Source: Linepithema humile | Taxonomy: Eukaryota; Arthropoda; Insecta; Hymenoptera; Formicidae | Direction: 5' to 3' | Length of the DNA: 64,000 nt | Assembly (NCBI RefSeq): GCF_040581485.1 | Contig: NC_090128.1 | Location: 34,936,931 to 35,000,930, forward strand | In this document: piece after piece, positions 39,901 through 51,900 of the stretch | Numbering within the stretch: position 1 is the first letter of the stretch | Layout: each line of letters begins with the position of its first letter | Notes under the pieces: generated by a model | Seen by the model: the letters and a program-made list of their open reading frames with translations, nothing else | Told to the model about the DNA's origin: nothing | Databases searched by the model: none | Translations under genes and position numbers: made by a program

Positions 39901-41213
39901 CGAAATTTTTCTCGCAATCGGTGGAAACGTCGGCGTGTTTCTTCTCACACGTTTATCGTGATTCGACATGCATAGGCAATGTTTTGAATTAAAGGTTTAG
40001 AGGATTACAAGCTATCAAGTTTTAATTAAAGCAAAATTTACTGTTTTTATCAGCGGCTTTCATTGCCGGGATTTCACCGTGTGGCGACGTGTTTTGTGGC
40101 GAGTATATGGTCTCAATACATCGGCAATTTCCCCCGCGTTTCGACAACGAGTTTTTCTCGCCGGTTCCGCCTGACAATCGGTATTGTCGGAAGGTGGTAA
40201 AACTGTCCAGCGAAGAGTAAAGAGACCAGCACGAGAACGACAATGTGTACGCGCGTTTGCGAACCATGTGAGTTACGCGGCGCGTCGCGTCGAATTGCTA
40301 TTTACTCGCAGACTGATTAAAACGCGCTGACTACGCTCGACGTTTCTCTGTGCAATATTTTTAAACGAAACGAGAATTGGTCGCAAAATTTTCAGTTAAT
40401 GAAAAAATATTGACGCAAGTAAATATGGGAATTCGAAAAACCGCGTTGGACAATAGAAACAGATTGTTAAACAAATTTGCTAAATGTCGGTTGAGAGAAA
40501 AGTAAACTGGTGATACAATTTTTTCATACAAATATTTACAATTGTTTTACAAGAATTTATCTTTTGTATTATAATTTTATTGACAAAGAAAAATGAAGAT
40601 TTAAGATTCTCTACGTTTCATATTTTGATAGAATCTTGTTGCGAGGAGTAAACTGTTCGGAGAATGTCGATCGAGGCGGGATATTTTTGTTCGCGATATC
40701 GTTCTTTTTTTTTCTTTACAGTTAACGACGCGGTAACCCTTTTGCGAACGAAGGACGCGGGAATGATCTGGCGGATGGCGGTTCGCGCGATTACATATTA
40801 TGCTAAACACGCGAAAATGGTTTTTTAAATGGAACATCTACATTTATGTAGTCAAGCTGGAGCGTCGTTGGCCGGCGCGGCCGGCGCGGACGGTCAGAAC
40901 GGAGAGCAACGGTGAATTAAATGCAATTTTCGTCCACCGAGGCATGCATAACAAATTGTCGAACGTCTTTATACTTAGAAACTGCGTGCGACATTATGCA
41001 CGTAGCACGGGGGCAGGACGCTATTTCGTCGCACGGTCGATTACAATCCGATTATTATGCCTGCATAATGTCCACTGTCCTCTCTCTCTCCCTTCGTACG
41101 TGTAAGCACGTACTCACCTGCACGTAATACGACGAGAGTAGTGCGTGCGGAATTTCTAAACGAATGCAATTTAAAAAGGAGCAATAAGGCAGAAACTGGC
41201 TACCGCGAGTAGT

Positions 41214-41244
41214 GCCGCCACCGCCGCCGCCGCTGCCGCTGCTA
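41214..41244. repeat. (GCC)n trinucleotide repeat
   Basis: GCC units grading into GCT over 31 bases. Confidence 0.9.
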
Positions 41245-41852
41245 CGCTCGATCCTTAAAATTGAAAATTAAACGTTTCGTAGCGCACAGTGAATTTTGAA
41301 TAGCATGTCTAACCTGTACCTTCACGCTTCTTCTGTTTCAGGATCCGACTTCCGTGAGTATAGGTCATTAAGTTACCGCCAAATGCTACAAAGTAATGGG
41401 TTCGGCCCGAGAAAACCGAGCCGATGGTCAGCAATTAATTGCGGGCCGTCGGTTTCTTCATAAACACGAGTATTCGTAAAACGTTTGCCGACCGGCGAGA
41501 AGTTTTGCGCGTATCAACATGCATGTAGTTTACATTGCTAATCGTTGAAAAGTATGCCGCGCTGAGGCGAGGCAAGAGTCGAATCGCAGCAATAATCTGT
41601 AATTTTAATGTACGGCAAAACTTCTCCGATCGAACATTAACGTAATTTTGTTGCATACGTATTGGGGATTGACGCTTTATCTTCGTGGACATCGTTGCGT
41701 GGTCATCGGACGAACCGCAGGGCGTAAGTATCTTGATACAATTTTTTGAATATATTTAGATACGAATACAATATATGAAAATTAGCCGTACCTTTCTTTC
41801 GACATTTATTGATGTAAATTGCTCCGAGATACACTGAATGGTACTTATCTGC

Positions 41853-41882
41853 AATTTTCGCACAAGTAATTTTCGCACAAGC
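41853..41882. repeat. 15-bp tandem duplication
   Basis: AATTTTCGCACAAG plus one base occurs twice head to tail, with 14 of 15 bases identical. Confidence 0.9.
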
Positions 41883-43628
41883 ACGTTGCATTTCAGAAGT
41901 TATCCGGTTTAAGGGGCCCATACACCAACCAATGATTATTATTCCATTTCTGCCTGTGGTAATGAACGAGGAACAGTCAAGAATAATTATTAATCGAAGT
42001 AATAACAATGTTCGCAACATGAAATGCGAATTTAGCACATACTAATTTTGCAAATTATTAGGTAACTTCTACCTGCTGGTATCGCGCAGCATTAATTATA
42101 CATGTGATGCAATAAGATTCTCTTTCTTCCCGACACGAATTATCTCATTTTTCTCGTGCAGACCGCGGAAAATATACGCACATTCGTGAGTGCTGTTAAT
42201 TTTTGAAAAACTGGAATCTCGTGATTCCAGCATAATCGGCCATTAACGATGCCGCGGTCGATGGTCGCGCGACGGCTGTACACTCGTCCCGATAAATCGA
42301 AGAGAAGGCCCCGCGAGCCCCAGGCCCCGAATACGAAATGACGGGACGGATAACTGACATCTCTATAGCAGTAAAACTGCGATCGTGGCGCTCGCGTCCC
42401 AACGGGGGTCCTCCAGACGTCGTCGGAGACATCCAGCACCGCGGGCGGCCATTGTCTCAGAGGGGTCCCAAGGGCCAACCCCGGTCTTGACACGCACGAG
42501 GGGGTCGTAGCACCCCGTCGCGGCCCTCACAAAATTAATAACCGAATTTCGGCTATCTCTGCCCGGGCCAGAAGTTATCGCGCGCGCGTATGCCCACCTG
42601 AGCCTTCCGCCACGGGCCCACGACGCGGCGATTCGAGTGTCGCACACCCACGCGACGCGCACGCCGAAAACGAATGCCGGTCAAGTGAGTTATAATAAGA
42701 GTGGGCGAAATTTACGGTTTTATTTATTATTGGAACATGTTGAAGGGGGGTGCAGAAAGATTTAAAGGGAACGAGAATTTCGTCGCGCAATCTTACACCG
42801 CAATCGTATTCCAATTATGTGTGTTACTTTAAATGTCCAGATTTAATAGTTATTACATAGAGCGGTATTCGAAGAATACTTCCCGCCGTAGAAATATCGA
42901 AATTTATTAAGAGATTCTTTTAACTCGATAGTGGCTAACTAATGATTTTCACGACTACATTTGAATCTTTCGGAAATAAAACCGAGAGGAAGGTATCGTT
43001 CGCTTTGCGGTATCTCAAATTTCTACATCAATTTCCACCGCCTTCCCTCTCGCGTCGCGTAGGTATATCGTGAGTCGCGCTATATACGGGCAATTAAAAG
43101 CGTACAACAGAGACATTTATGTTAGCATTAACTGCCTGTTAAGACGAGAAACCACCTAACCGTGGAAGGTGTAATTGGTCGACATGCTGAACCTGCAGCT
43201 CGTAAAAGCACAGCGGGCGTGCCTCGTATCACAGTTTTTCCGGCGCAACGTTTACAAATCACGTTTCGTTCAATTCATTTTAATTCAAATTACAGTCTCG
43301 AATGCGCGGCCACAATCGATAAGTCGAACGGAGAATACACGATGAATTCTTGCTGTACGATATATTCAACGCGTTAAGAAATCGAGTTTGAATAAAAACT
43401 TCCCACTTTTGAAGTTATTAAAAAAGATAACTGTTCCTCGTTCGCTAATTACATGGCTCGCCGGAAAATGGAAAAATAATCATAAACAAATTTACAAGTA
43501 TACACCGGAACCGTCGGTCTGCCGATCTTAACATTCTCATCAAACGCATAATAGACTGCACGGTCAGATAAGCCTGGAAGCAAGAGCGTTTGAACGCTAG
43601 AAAAGAAAAATGAGTTGTTATTACTGCA

Positions 43629-43680
43629 GTTATTAATACAGATCTGCCGGTGGATAGTGTAATTGTGCCACAACGTGGCC
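43629..43680 (+). repeat. Copy 1 of a duplicated ~52-bp hairpin element
   Basis: This segment aligns with 44068-44120. The first 17 bases (43629-43645, ending AGATCT) match with four differences. After a non-alignable spacer of 6 bases, 29 bases beginning GGATAGTGTAATTG (43652-43680) match with six differences. All ten differences are transitions. The right end forms a small hairpin GCCAC-AAC-GTGGC. TAGTGTAATTG loosely resembles a tRNA A box, but no B box is visible downstream. The family is not recognised. Confidence 0.55.
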
Positions 43681-44067
43681 AGCAAGTATAATTTTAATTG
43701 TGATAAATCGTAATTACGACAGCCTTCGTCCGAGCGCGAGCCAACCGCGACATGCAACAAAGAAAAACTCGAATCTAATACGCCGTGTCGAAATGAAATG
43801 TTTCAGTTTGTTCTCGCTATTAAATTATATTCTTTTAAAGTGTGTGAAGAATAAAAAAAAAAAGAAGAAAGAATATCTCTTGATTTTGCGAACGAGTGCG
43901 GACGAATGTACGCGCGACTGACCGCACAGTTATGTGCGCGACCTCTGAATATGTTACTCTACATTAGTACAATGTTTATCGCGTTATAAAAAGTTTCTCA
44001 TTTTACTACGAAAGTATCACACTCGTTTTACGATCGTGTTTACGAGCATAACACTGGGTGTAACAAT

Positions 44068-44120
44068 GTCATTAGCATAGATCTAACATAAGGATAGTGT
44101 AATTGCGTTACAATGTAACC
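44068..44120 (+). repeat. Copy 2 of the duplicated ~52-bp hairpin element
   Basis: The counterpart of 43629-43680, in the same orientation about 440 bp downstream, with a 7-base instead of a 6-base internal spacer. Its hairpin reads GTTAC-AAT-GTAAC: two base pairs of the stem differ from copy 1 (C-G to T-A twice), and pairing is kept in both. This is either compensatory change in a structured element or chance among transition differences. No open frame is involved. Confidence 0.55.
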
Positions 44121-44391
44121 GGTCGGCCGATCGCGTAATACAATATACCGAGCGCTCTAAGAAGTAACGCATTGCGTGCGAAAGAGAGGCAGGGCGGAGT
44201 TGACTCGGCAGAGCGCGCGCGCGGTTCTTACGTTTTATTATTAGTACGCATGCCGCTCGTTACGCTACCATTCGCTCGTACGAAGATGCACATTCCCGGC
44301 GATCCATTTCCCTCTCCCTCTCTCTTTCTTCCTCTATCTTTTTTCCGGCCGCGTCTTCGATTAAAATGCCAAACGTCGGTAGCAGAAAGTA

Positions 44392-44417
44392 GAAAGAGAG
44401 GGAGAGAGAGAAAGAGA
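44392..44417. repeat. Imperfect (GA)n tract
   Basis: GA repeats interrupted by GGG and AAA over 26 bases. Confidence 0.85.
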
Positions 44418-45808
44418 TTCGCCGTGATACGCGATATTGTTACGCGTGTACACGTTGTAACTGTCCGGATCCGTGACGGAGTCACGCGATATGCATTATG
44501 CACGCACGTAACGCCGCGCGGTGCGGCGCGGCAGCAGACGTTTCCGCAATCAGTCCCACGATGCGCCACAGACGACTCTCGCTCGCTTTGTGAGAAACGA
44601 GTCATTGACGTACGCCGTTTGCATTTTCGCGTTCGGTACGCGGAAAAAAAGCGGACGTCTATCTTTCGCGCGAGTTCTATGCATTATTAATACATGGCCG
44701 GGGAAAAACCGGCGGGTTAAATGGCGCGAGCACAATAACGCGCGCTAATTACACATCGCCGCGTCATTATTTTCGACGGCGCACCAGCAGCGCAATTTAG
44801 CGCGCGCATCTTACATAAATGCAATCTCCGCGTATTATCACGAAACTACGTTTTCTCGCGTATCAGAACTGCTGCGACGAGCTGCGCGTTTAGCTCGAAC
44901 GAGAACGCGTCGTTTCGCGTGTGATATAACAAACGTGTATGCACTATACAGGTTCTCCCACGAGACGTCTGTCAACCGAGAAAAAATTTTATTCGACTTT
45001 GAGCTGCGCGCGATGTTTCGTTTCGAAATTTAGAATTTAATACGCGTGAAAACATTGACAAATGTTAAGAATCTATTTTCACATAATTCTCAAGAGTAAA
45101 ATATGCAGCAGACTCGCTTCTTCCTGGAATATTCTGTAGCGATGAGAAAATGTCTCGGTAATTCGAAGTAGAGTTTTTTCTCGCGCGGCTAATTCAATTT
45201 TGCGCACGGCGTCGTCGTTGTTTGCAAATGGTGAAAACTAATTGTGAGACAAATCCGGCGTCTCGCTTTCCCTCTCGCTAGCTCGATGAATTTAACATTT
45301 TCTTCTTTTTTCCCCGGTATTGTCCGCGTGTAATGAAGGGACGCGCGTGCAAGAAGAGGAGCCGTATGCGTTGCTCCCGGAGCGACTTTCACCGCGCGTC
45401 TCGTCAGCCACCTGTCGACGGCGAGCCGGCAGAACGGGCGATCGTGCGAGCGCGAAAAAATGTCGCGATGTCGCGATCCGCGCGGCGCATCACTTTCCGC
45501 GGCGGACCTCCGACGCGCTATGCAGGGGTTCATTTACGACAGCTGCATTACCCCTATGCGACGCGCTATTACTTTTATTAGCATAATGACAGGCGAACAA
45601 CTCAATTTGCATGGAAAATCACACAGGCCCCGTAACGAAGTTCGCCCGCGGATCCGCGTTGATCGGTTTTATCGGCGTATATGTATGTATATATGTATAT
45701 CGCATATTGTGTGTAATATATAAATATTGTAGAAAGGGCGCGGTGGGAACGGAGAGGAGAGGTCTACTAGTCCGAGTCCGCGTGGCGAATACCTTCTCCA
45801 GAATACCG

Positions 45809-45830
45809 TTCTCTCTTTCTCTCTTTCTCT
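45809..45830. repeat. (CT)n / (CTTT)n tract
   Basis: Interrupted pyrimidine repeat of CTCTTT units. Confidence 0.85.
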
Positions 45831-46199
45831 GCGCGCTGGATAATTCCGTATCATCATCGAAATTGCCGTCGATCGTCGTCGTCCTTCTCGTCCGTGGCTT
45901 GATTGAGAGTAGTCGAGGATCGTTTGCCACCGCACCTGATCCAATCGTCCATTCGATAATTGGCGCCGGTAATGAGACGCAGGATTACCTGCTCGGGTAG
46001 TTCGGGCAAATTTTTGCGGTAAAAAAAAAAGACGTGCCGTTCCTTTTAAAGAAAAGTAATAAGTCCGAAATTCATTTTGCAAACGCTCGGCGAAATACTT
46101 GCGTTTGATTCGTTCAACTCGCATAAAGTGACAGCTGTCTAGAAATGAAGATAAATACGAAATGGTTTTCGGGGCGTGTAACGATTATCGCGCGATTAT

Positions 46200-46577
46200 T
46201 TGTCGGTGGTTACATTACTGAAATCGATGGATACAAATTTGATGAAGTTTTCGATACCCCAAAAAGGAAATGCGGTCTTATCGATGCCCGTTTATCGATT
46301 AAAGTTTGCATGCTTCTTGAGATACCATCTTAACGGTGAAAAATTCGTATTATTTTGCATTTCTGACAGTAAACGTTATTACGATATCAGCGACGATATT
46401 ATGGAAATCGTGCTACTAAGATTAAAATCAATATTTGGCTGCCTTACATTAATGGAATATTTTAATACAAATTTTTCTCTGCCTGTCAAAACCTATCAAC
46501 TTCAATTACGTGTCATAAATCGAGGTGCTCCACTTCTGGAGAAATACGTAAATAAAGCAAACAAGGATGAAATATAA
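46200..46577 (+). pseudogene. Possible degenerate M1 aminopeptidase-like fragment
   Basis: An AT-rich island holds a 125-codon open stretch with no ATG at its head; the first in-frame ATG is at 46227. About residues 90-114 read as MEYFNTNFSLPVKTYQLQL, which resembles the M1 metallopeptidase segment just before the GAMEN exopeptidase motif (ME-YF----LP-K-------). A GA dipeptide follows about ten residues later, but the expected GAMEN is not there (GAPLLEK instead), and the zinc motif HExxH is absent because the frame stops at 46575-46577. A second open frame (46145-46333) overlaps its start, as in a gene with an old frameshift. The resemblance is short and from memory of the family pattern, so it may be coincidence. 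There is no neighbouring exon to support it. Confidence 0.2.
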
Positions 46578-48466
46578 TTTTTCCACAGAAAATAGAGAAT
46601 GATAAAATATAAGAATTTATCGTGGTTATTAGAATGTGATTACCCCAGTCACTTGGATCCCACACTGATTGACAAGCTGCAAAGATTATTTAGAGTCGAA
46701 TTTTATGCGTCGATCGATTGGTATTATCGTCTCGCGACGATGTGAACGATTAACTGAGCTGATCGTTTCGATTTTGGCGCCGGACGCCGTAAAAACGCGA
46801 TCACGACGCTGCGATCTCGGACGCGATGATACGGATCTGGCGAAATATTATGTAAATAGAGGCGTGCGTTAAAACGCGCGCGATTTAGAGCCCGCCTCTC
46901 TCTTTGCCTACCTGTCTGCCTGCCCGGCAGGAGATACCGGTGGATATAAAAGGAGCATAAACATTTAGCGCGCGCGAGCGCGCTTAAACGAAATTGCTGT
47001 AATCCCCGGTCGAGGCGGGCAAAAGCGCCGCGCGTACGCGGGGGAAAAGAATCGTGGGCGAGGGGGTACAACGGGTAGGAGAGAAAGAGATGGAGAGCGA
47101 GAGGGCATTAACATACCGATTTACATAATGCGTATAATTCGAGCAATTATGAAGGGAAATATACACAATTTAATATAATGGCGGATGTTTAGGGCCGGCG
47201 CTATATCTACCGCGGGAGATCTCTCCGGTGTGCGACTAGAGAGAGAGAGACCCCTCTCGCATCACTATGCATATGTAGACGCGTCGAGGTATTCGCGAGA
47301 AAGGGAAGACGAGCGCTACCGACAGTTTTACGCGTGTTACGCAGCTGCGTATCGTCGCGAACAATCGTGATCCAATGATGGAGTTAAATGCAACCTAGTC
47401 GGCAAGCCGAATCGTCATGTTACATCTTGTACAAGCGTCGCTATTGTATCACGGCTCTACGAAATGTACCGAAAACACACGTGAGGTCCCGAGGTATCCG
47501 GACAGGAAACGAGATAATGCGAGACGACATTTCAAAATTACATAGCGCGTTTCGGCGATAAAAGACCACTGATATGTTATCTAACGCGGTATTTACATGC
47601 TACATCCTTATCTAGTGTTAAAATCGCTCGCGAGTTCGACTTTGAGTAATAGCGTTATAGAAGTTATACATTTTGCGCTTTGCTACGCTTGTTGTGTATG
47701 CTTTATTTTTTTGCGGAATAACACGAATAAATTTATAAATTTATAATCTTCTTTACGATAAAATTTTAATTATTCGGAAATAATTGCAATGTTCTTTGAA
47801 AATAGCGATAAAATCATTGATTCTGAAGCGATAAAAATGTTGTTTTTCTTTTTCTACAAACTGTTTCGTGATACAAAATTAATAGGAGGTTCAGAAAATG
47901 AAAAATCTAGCGTATACGCATTAAAAGTATTCTAAAAAGCTTGACCGATGAATCGTCGTTCCTCAACTTTCAAAGCGCCTAGAAGGTTAGTCCCTAATGA
48001 CACAGCACATTCACGCCTACCTTTTACTAGACAAGACATTGATTGATACAACCGGCATTTCTAACATATTTTAATTTATGTTTTCACACGACGAACATGA
48101 GTTTTCCCGGGATGGCTGGCACATTTCTCATTGAAGCTGTCAGACGCTGTAATTATGACAAAAATATTGTGCAAGATAAACGTATCTTTTCATTTCTAAT
48201 GAATAAAAATGTAAAAGATAAAGCAGCGCTTTAATTATTTTTTAACGAACTGCATAATAAGCGCACAGGCTTTCGAGCGTGCTACGCATACTTTATGCTT
48301 TTCTCAACGTGTTTAAATAAATTACGCATGCACGTACGTCTATAAAATATATTTTTTTTTTACATACATATATATTTATTTTTCTAAATTAATTCAATCC
48401 ACTTAATGTTAATATTAATTTCTTATACATTATCTTCATTATTTTAAATGTTAAGAAATTGCAAAC
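46578..48466. other. Non-coding DNA, possibly part of the copia relic at its right end
   Basis: TATAAAAGG lies at 46946-46954 without a following gene. From about 47690 to 48466 the DNA is AT-rich and could include LTR sequence of the neighbouring relic, but no LTR boundary or reverse transcriptase motif is visible. Confidence 0.5.
47237..47251. repeat. Short (GA)n repeat
   Basis: Seven GA units. Confidence 0.8.
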
Positions 48467-48510
48467 TGTTGGATATTCGATAAAAGAAAATCAACAGTTG
48501 GTAGCAGAGC
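48467..48510 (+). mobile_element. LTR-end and primer-binding-site signature of a copia-type element
   Basis: On the plus strand, TGTTG (48467-48471) and its inverted partner CAACA (48492-48496) bracket 20 bases. Two bases later comes TGGTAGCAGAGC (48499-48510), the complement of the 3' end of an animal initiator tRNA-Met (CTCTGCTACCA). LTRs of copia-type elements commonly begin TGTTG and end CAACA, with an iMet primer-binding site 0-3 bases downstream, so spacing and sequence fit. The bracketed unit is only 30 bp, far too short for an intact LTR; either the LTR is internally deleted or its true start lies further left. The site points right (plus strand) while the adjacent polyprotein relic is on the minus strand, so the two cannot belong to one intact element as they lie. 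Confidence 0.55.
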
Positions 48511-48521
48511 GTGGTTACGAT

Positions 48522-48900
48522 TCACGGACCTCTCGTACGATTTTCCATATTTTGTAATCTCTGTGTGTCATCATTTGAATTATCGCTCTCTTGATCTGTC
48601 TCTATTTGATTATCAATATTTTCTTTATCTGATCTTCATAATCGTTTTCCACGTCATTGTTCGTGTTATTATTATCCTCAGTATTATTAGTGTCTGATGT
48701 ATCGAAAATATCTAATATATTCCATTCCTCCGTAATATTATTATCAACTCTTCCTTTATTAAGAAAAATACTTTCTTTTGTAGTTTCATCGAAAATTACG
48801 TTGCGCTCTTCAAGAATTGCATTTCATTCTAAATCATACAGTCGATATCCTACTCGTTCTCGCGAATATCCCAACACAAACCACATATATAAAATTTAAA
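48522..48900 (-). pseudogene. Broken Ty1/copia retrotransposon polyprotein fragment
   Basis: Read on the minus strand, this stretch encodes the SH3-like segment that follows the integrase core in Ty1/copia polyproteins. It begins near 48897 with FVLGYS, then VGYRLYD, then the conserved strand NVIFDE (about 48780-48800). An Asp/Asn/Glu-rich linker follows, as is usual between integrase and reverse transcriptase in this family. The frame is broken: an in-frame TGA lies at 48824-48826 directly after the LYDLE motif, a frameshift falls at about 48625-48640 inside the acidic linker, and a further stop lies at 48522-48524 after an Arg-rich end (ENRTRG). No protease, integrase catalytic core or reverse transcriptase is recognisable on either side, so only a few hundred bases survive. 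What is seen is the motif order and the stops; the family assignment rests on the GYRLYD...VIFDE signature. This is a dead relic, not a gene. Subfamily cannot be told. Confidence 0.8.
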
Positions 48901-51900
48901 AGTATGGAACTTTCGGGTCAAATCACATCAAGTATTATTTGATTCCGTCAAATCGAAAACAACTTTTTATGTGCAAATTTTAGATTATCATGAATGTTTT
49001 TCTTGTTTTTATCGCATTGATCGCGATATTGTAATAGGAAGATTGCGGCGAGAGAAATGGAACGCAGAGATATTTCCGAAATTTCACTGAAATGTGTTTT
49101 CCAAAAGGAGATAACGGCGCGCGGATAACTAACGAGACGAGGCCGCGTTTGTCAGTTGTACACGGCAAGCGTACTCTCATTCCAATTAGCGTTACAGGCT
49201 GAGCTAATTGCTCGATATAAATCGCCGTGACTTAAAAACATTCGAATAATTAGACGGAGCCGCAGGTGCATCATCGGTCTTTTTATGCGCGTTTAAATAT
49301 TTAGTGCATTTCGAATTGTCACATCGTTCTAACGACACGTGTGTCAATTGCAAGCGGATAATGAGGAGAGGGATATCGCATTCGAAAGCGATTCGCTGTA
49401 TTCACCGTTAATAAGTTCCATTAGCACTCGCAATCGCAATCTATAGATTGACATACCTCGAGCGCGAAAAACGCAAGAAAGGATTTTGTATCAATCGGCT
49501 CTCTGCATATTTTGATACAGTCTTAACCAAGTCAGAAACAAGAAGTTCAGTTTTGAGCGTAGTGCTGATAACGTCACTTCTATCGAAATGAATGCTATTT
49601 TAATTAGCACACTCTACCAGACGCATATTGCGAATATTCATGCGCTTAAACCGTGCGATTTACATTTTTCTCATTAAATAGCTGTGGCCGACACCTTCCC
49701 AAGATGTATACTGAACCAAGACGTGACGGAACCATGTGTAATATTTAATTCGCTGGTCATAAGTGCGTCGGCTGGCGGATCAGACTGACCGAGGGGGGAA
49801 AGTGGGAAGACGACGGGCGGGTGGAGGCTTCGAGAGGGTGTGAGAGGGCGACGGCGAAGGAGGACGAGGAAGAGAGGTCCGCTCGACTCGCGCGTATCTC
49901 AAGATCTATCTGAATAATAACGTGTACGACAACATGTCAAATTATACAGAACCGCGACGCACGCAGACCTGTACAGCTCACACGCTTACGAGCGACCGCG
50001 TGCGTGCATGCGAGCGAGCGAGCGAACGAACGAGCGTGCGTGCGTGCATGCGTGCGTGCGTGCGTTCGCTCCCATGTCGGCATCGGTGGACAGGAGGGAG
50101 CTCCGGGGGTGGTACGAGGGCGACATGTGTTCGCGGTGGCGGTGACTCTCTCTACAGCAGTTTTATAATTGCCCGGACTGGATATCGTGCCCGTTCGTTG
50201 AACGAGATTCGCGAAACACCGTTGCGTTTCACCGACGGGAATCGAGTCGATCTTAAACCCTGCAATCCACCCTTCCTCCTTCCTTGATTATTGCCTTCCT
50301 GCGCCAGGGCCGCCGCTTCTTTAAAATACTTTTTATTTCTCACTCTTGCATCGGTTTAAAACGACTATTATATATAAAAGAGAAAATACTTGTTTTTACA
50401 TAAATATAAATATTGTTTTCACGAGAAACTTTGCAGTATTTTTTGCATTTGTTTGCAACAATGTTTTCTGCATTCTTAAAAGACGCCAAGAATCCCGGAG
50501 ACAATTTGTTAAAACGAACTTTGTACAGAATCGAACAGAGGACATTATTTAATGGAAATTAGCTTTTCTTTGAACAAGCCATCAAGCACTTCTTGCGCTT
50601 CTCGCAACTTGCACAAGGCGTCGTGGTAATCCTTTTTTGCTAGAAGGGTATGGCGGTTCTTACCTCTCGCGACTTAGCCGACCCTGCGCACTTTCCACCA
50701 TCTCGTCACGGAGCTACCGGTGACAATTAAATCACAGCTCCCGCTTGATCATGACGGATCGCCGGCGTGGCCTCGCGCGCGCGTCGTTGCACGCTTCCGA
50801 TCGCTACTTTGCCTTGGAAATCTCCCCGAGTTTCCCTCGCCAACGTCTCGGCGGATCGCGCGTATCGCGATCCTCATTTCGTCGCTCGTTTTGCACGCGG
50901 AAGCGTCCTTAAGCCCTATTCAAACGATGCGGTATGCGTATTCGAATTGTATTACACAAAACGTAACATAATCGAGAGTAATAGCGCGCCAACAATGTAT
51001 TAGAAACGTCACATCGCAAATATCATCAATGTGTATAAAAAAAAAGCGGCGATATCAATGGAGCAAAATCGGTCGCAAATCGGATCGTTCAAATGTGCCT
51101 TTAGCGAAATTATACCGTATCGCTGGCTATCGCGGGTCTGTACACGATCGTCGGCCGCGTGATTGCTGCCTGTCAACAATCCTCGACGTATAATACGGAC
51201 GATAATTCGTCGCTACAATCGCCGGTCCGCCGCAACGCGGTAATGACAACGATGATGGATCTGCGGCGCGACGCTGAACTTTGTTTGCTCGAGTGCCACG
51301 CGACGTATATGCAAATCGTGCTTGCGCGCTTGTGCTATATAAATAAAGTCTTAATTAATACTAACGAGGCTGACGCGTAGATACGTGTAACTATCGTCCT
51401 TTCTGTTTCATGCCCCGCGCCTGTCCACTACGCATCCTGGATGGACGGATATGCGCGCACTTCAACGTGGATCGCCGCAGTATGTAAGTACGATGTTTTA
51501 TTAATATTGTCGCGATCATTTATCACACGGGGAAATTTTATGCATAGCATCGTTTTACCTTTCAATCTGGAAGGCAATTAAATTAAAAAAGAGTAATGAC
51601 TTCAGCGTTTGCACGCGCGCCAATCATGAATAATCGCACAGGCATTCGTTGTTAAAAATTTTTTCCGCGCAATTTGATTTACACAGAAAATAACGATTCC
51701 GAGATCGATCGCACGTTTTATTTCGAGAAAGTACCCTTTTACCAGCTTTCGCGTGAATCCTCTCTCCGCATCGAGAAATCTGGACGAGCACTCGTTCTCT
51801 CAATTATCGGTTATCGTCAATCGAAATTACTTTATCGATCTAAAGCGCTGCTATATTAGCCCCGCCAGAGCCCCGGCCAGCACGGCGGCTTTCGATTACT

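Larger units (their letters stand above)
39901..43628. other. Non-coding DNA, no gene recognised
   Basis: Contains a perfect 8-bp hairpin CTGGAATC-TCGT-GATTCCAG at 42211-42230. A 111-codon minus-strand frame (41703-42038) in AT-rich DNA matches no family I know. Confidence 0.55.
44121..46144. other. Non-coding DNA, no gene recognised
   Basis: GC-rich with CGCG words. A 172-codon plus-strand frame (44172-44690) overlaps a 125-codon minus-strand frame and spans CT and GA tracts, so it is compositional. Confidence 0.6.

Noticed and set aside
41703..42038. A 111-codon minus-strand frame in AT-rich DNA, considered as a chemoreceptor exon
   Set aside because: No receptor C-terminal motif or clear transmembrane pattern. 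Its length is unremarkable for AT-rich DNA with few stops.
44172..44690. A 172-codon plus-strand frame
   Set aside because: It crosses CT and GA tracts, a 125-codon frame lies on the opposite strand, and no family resemblance was found.
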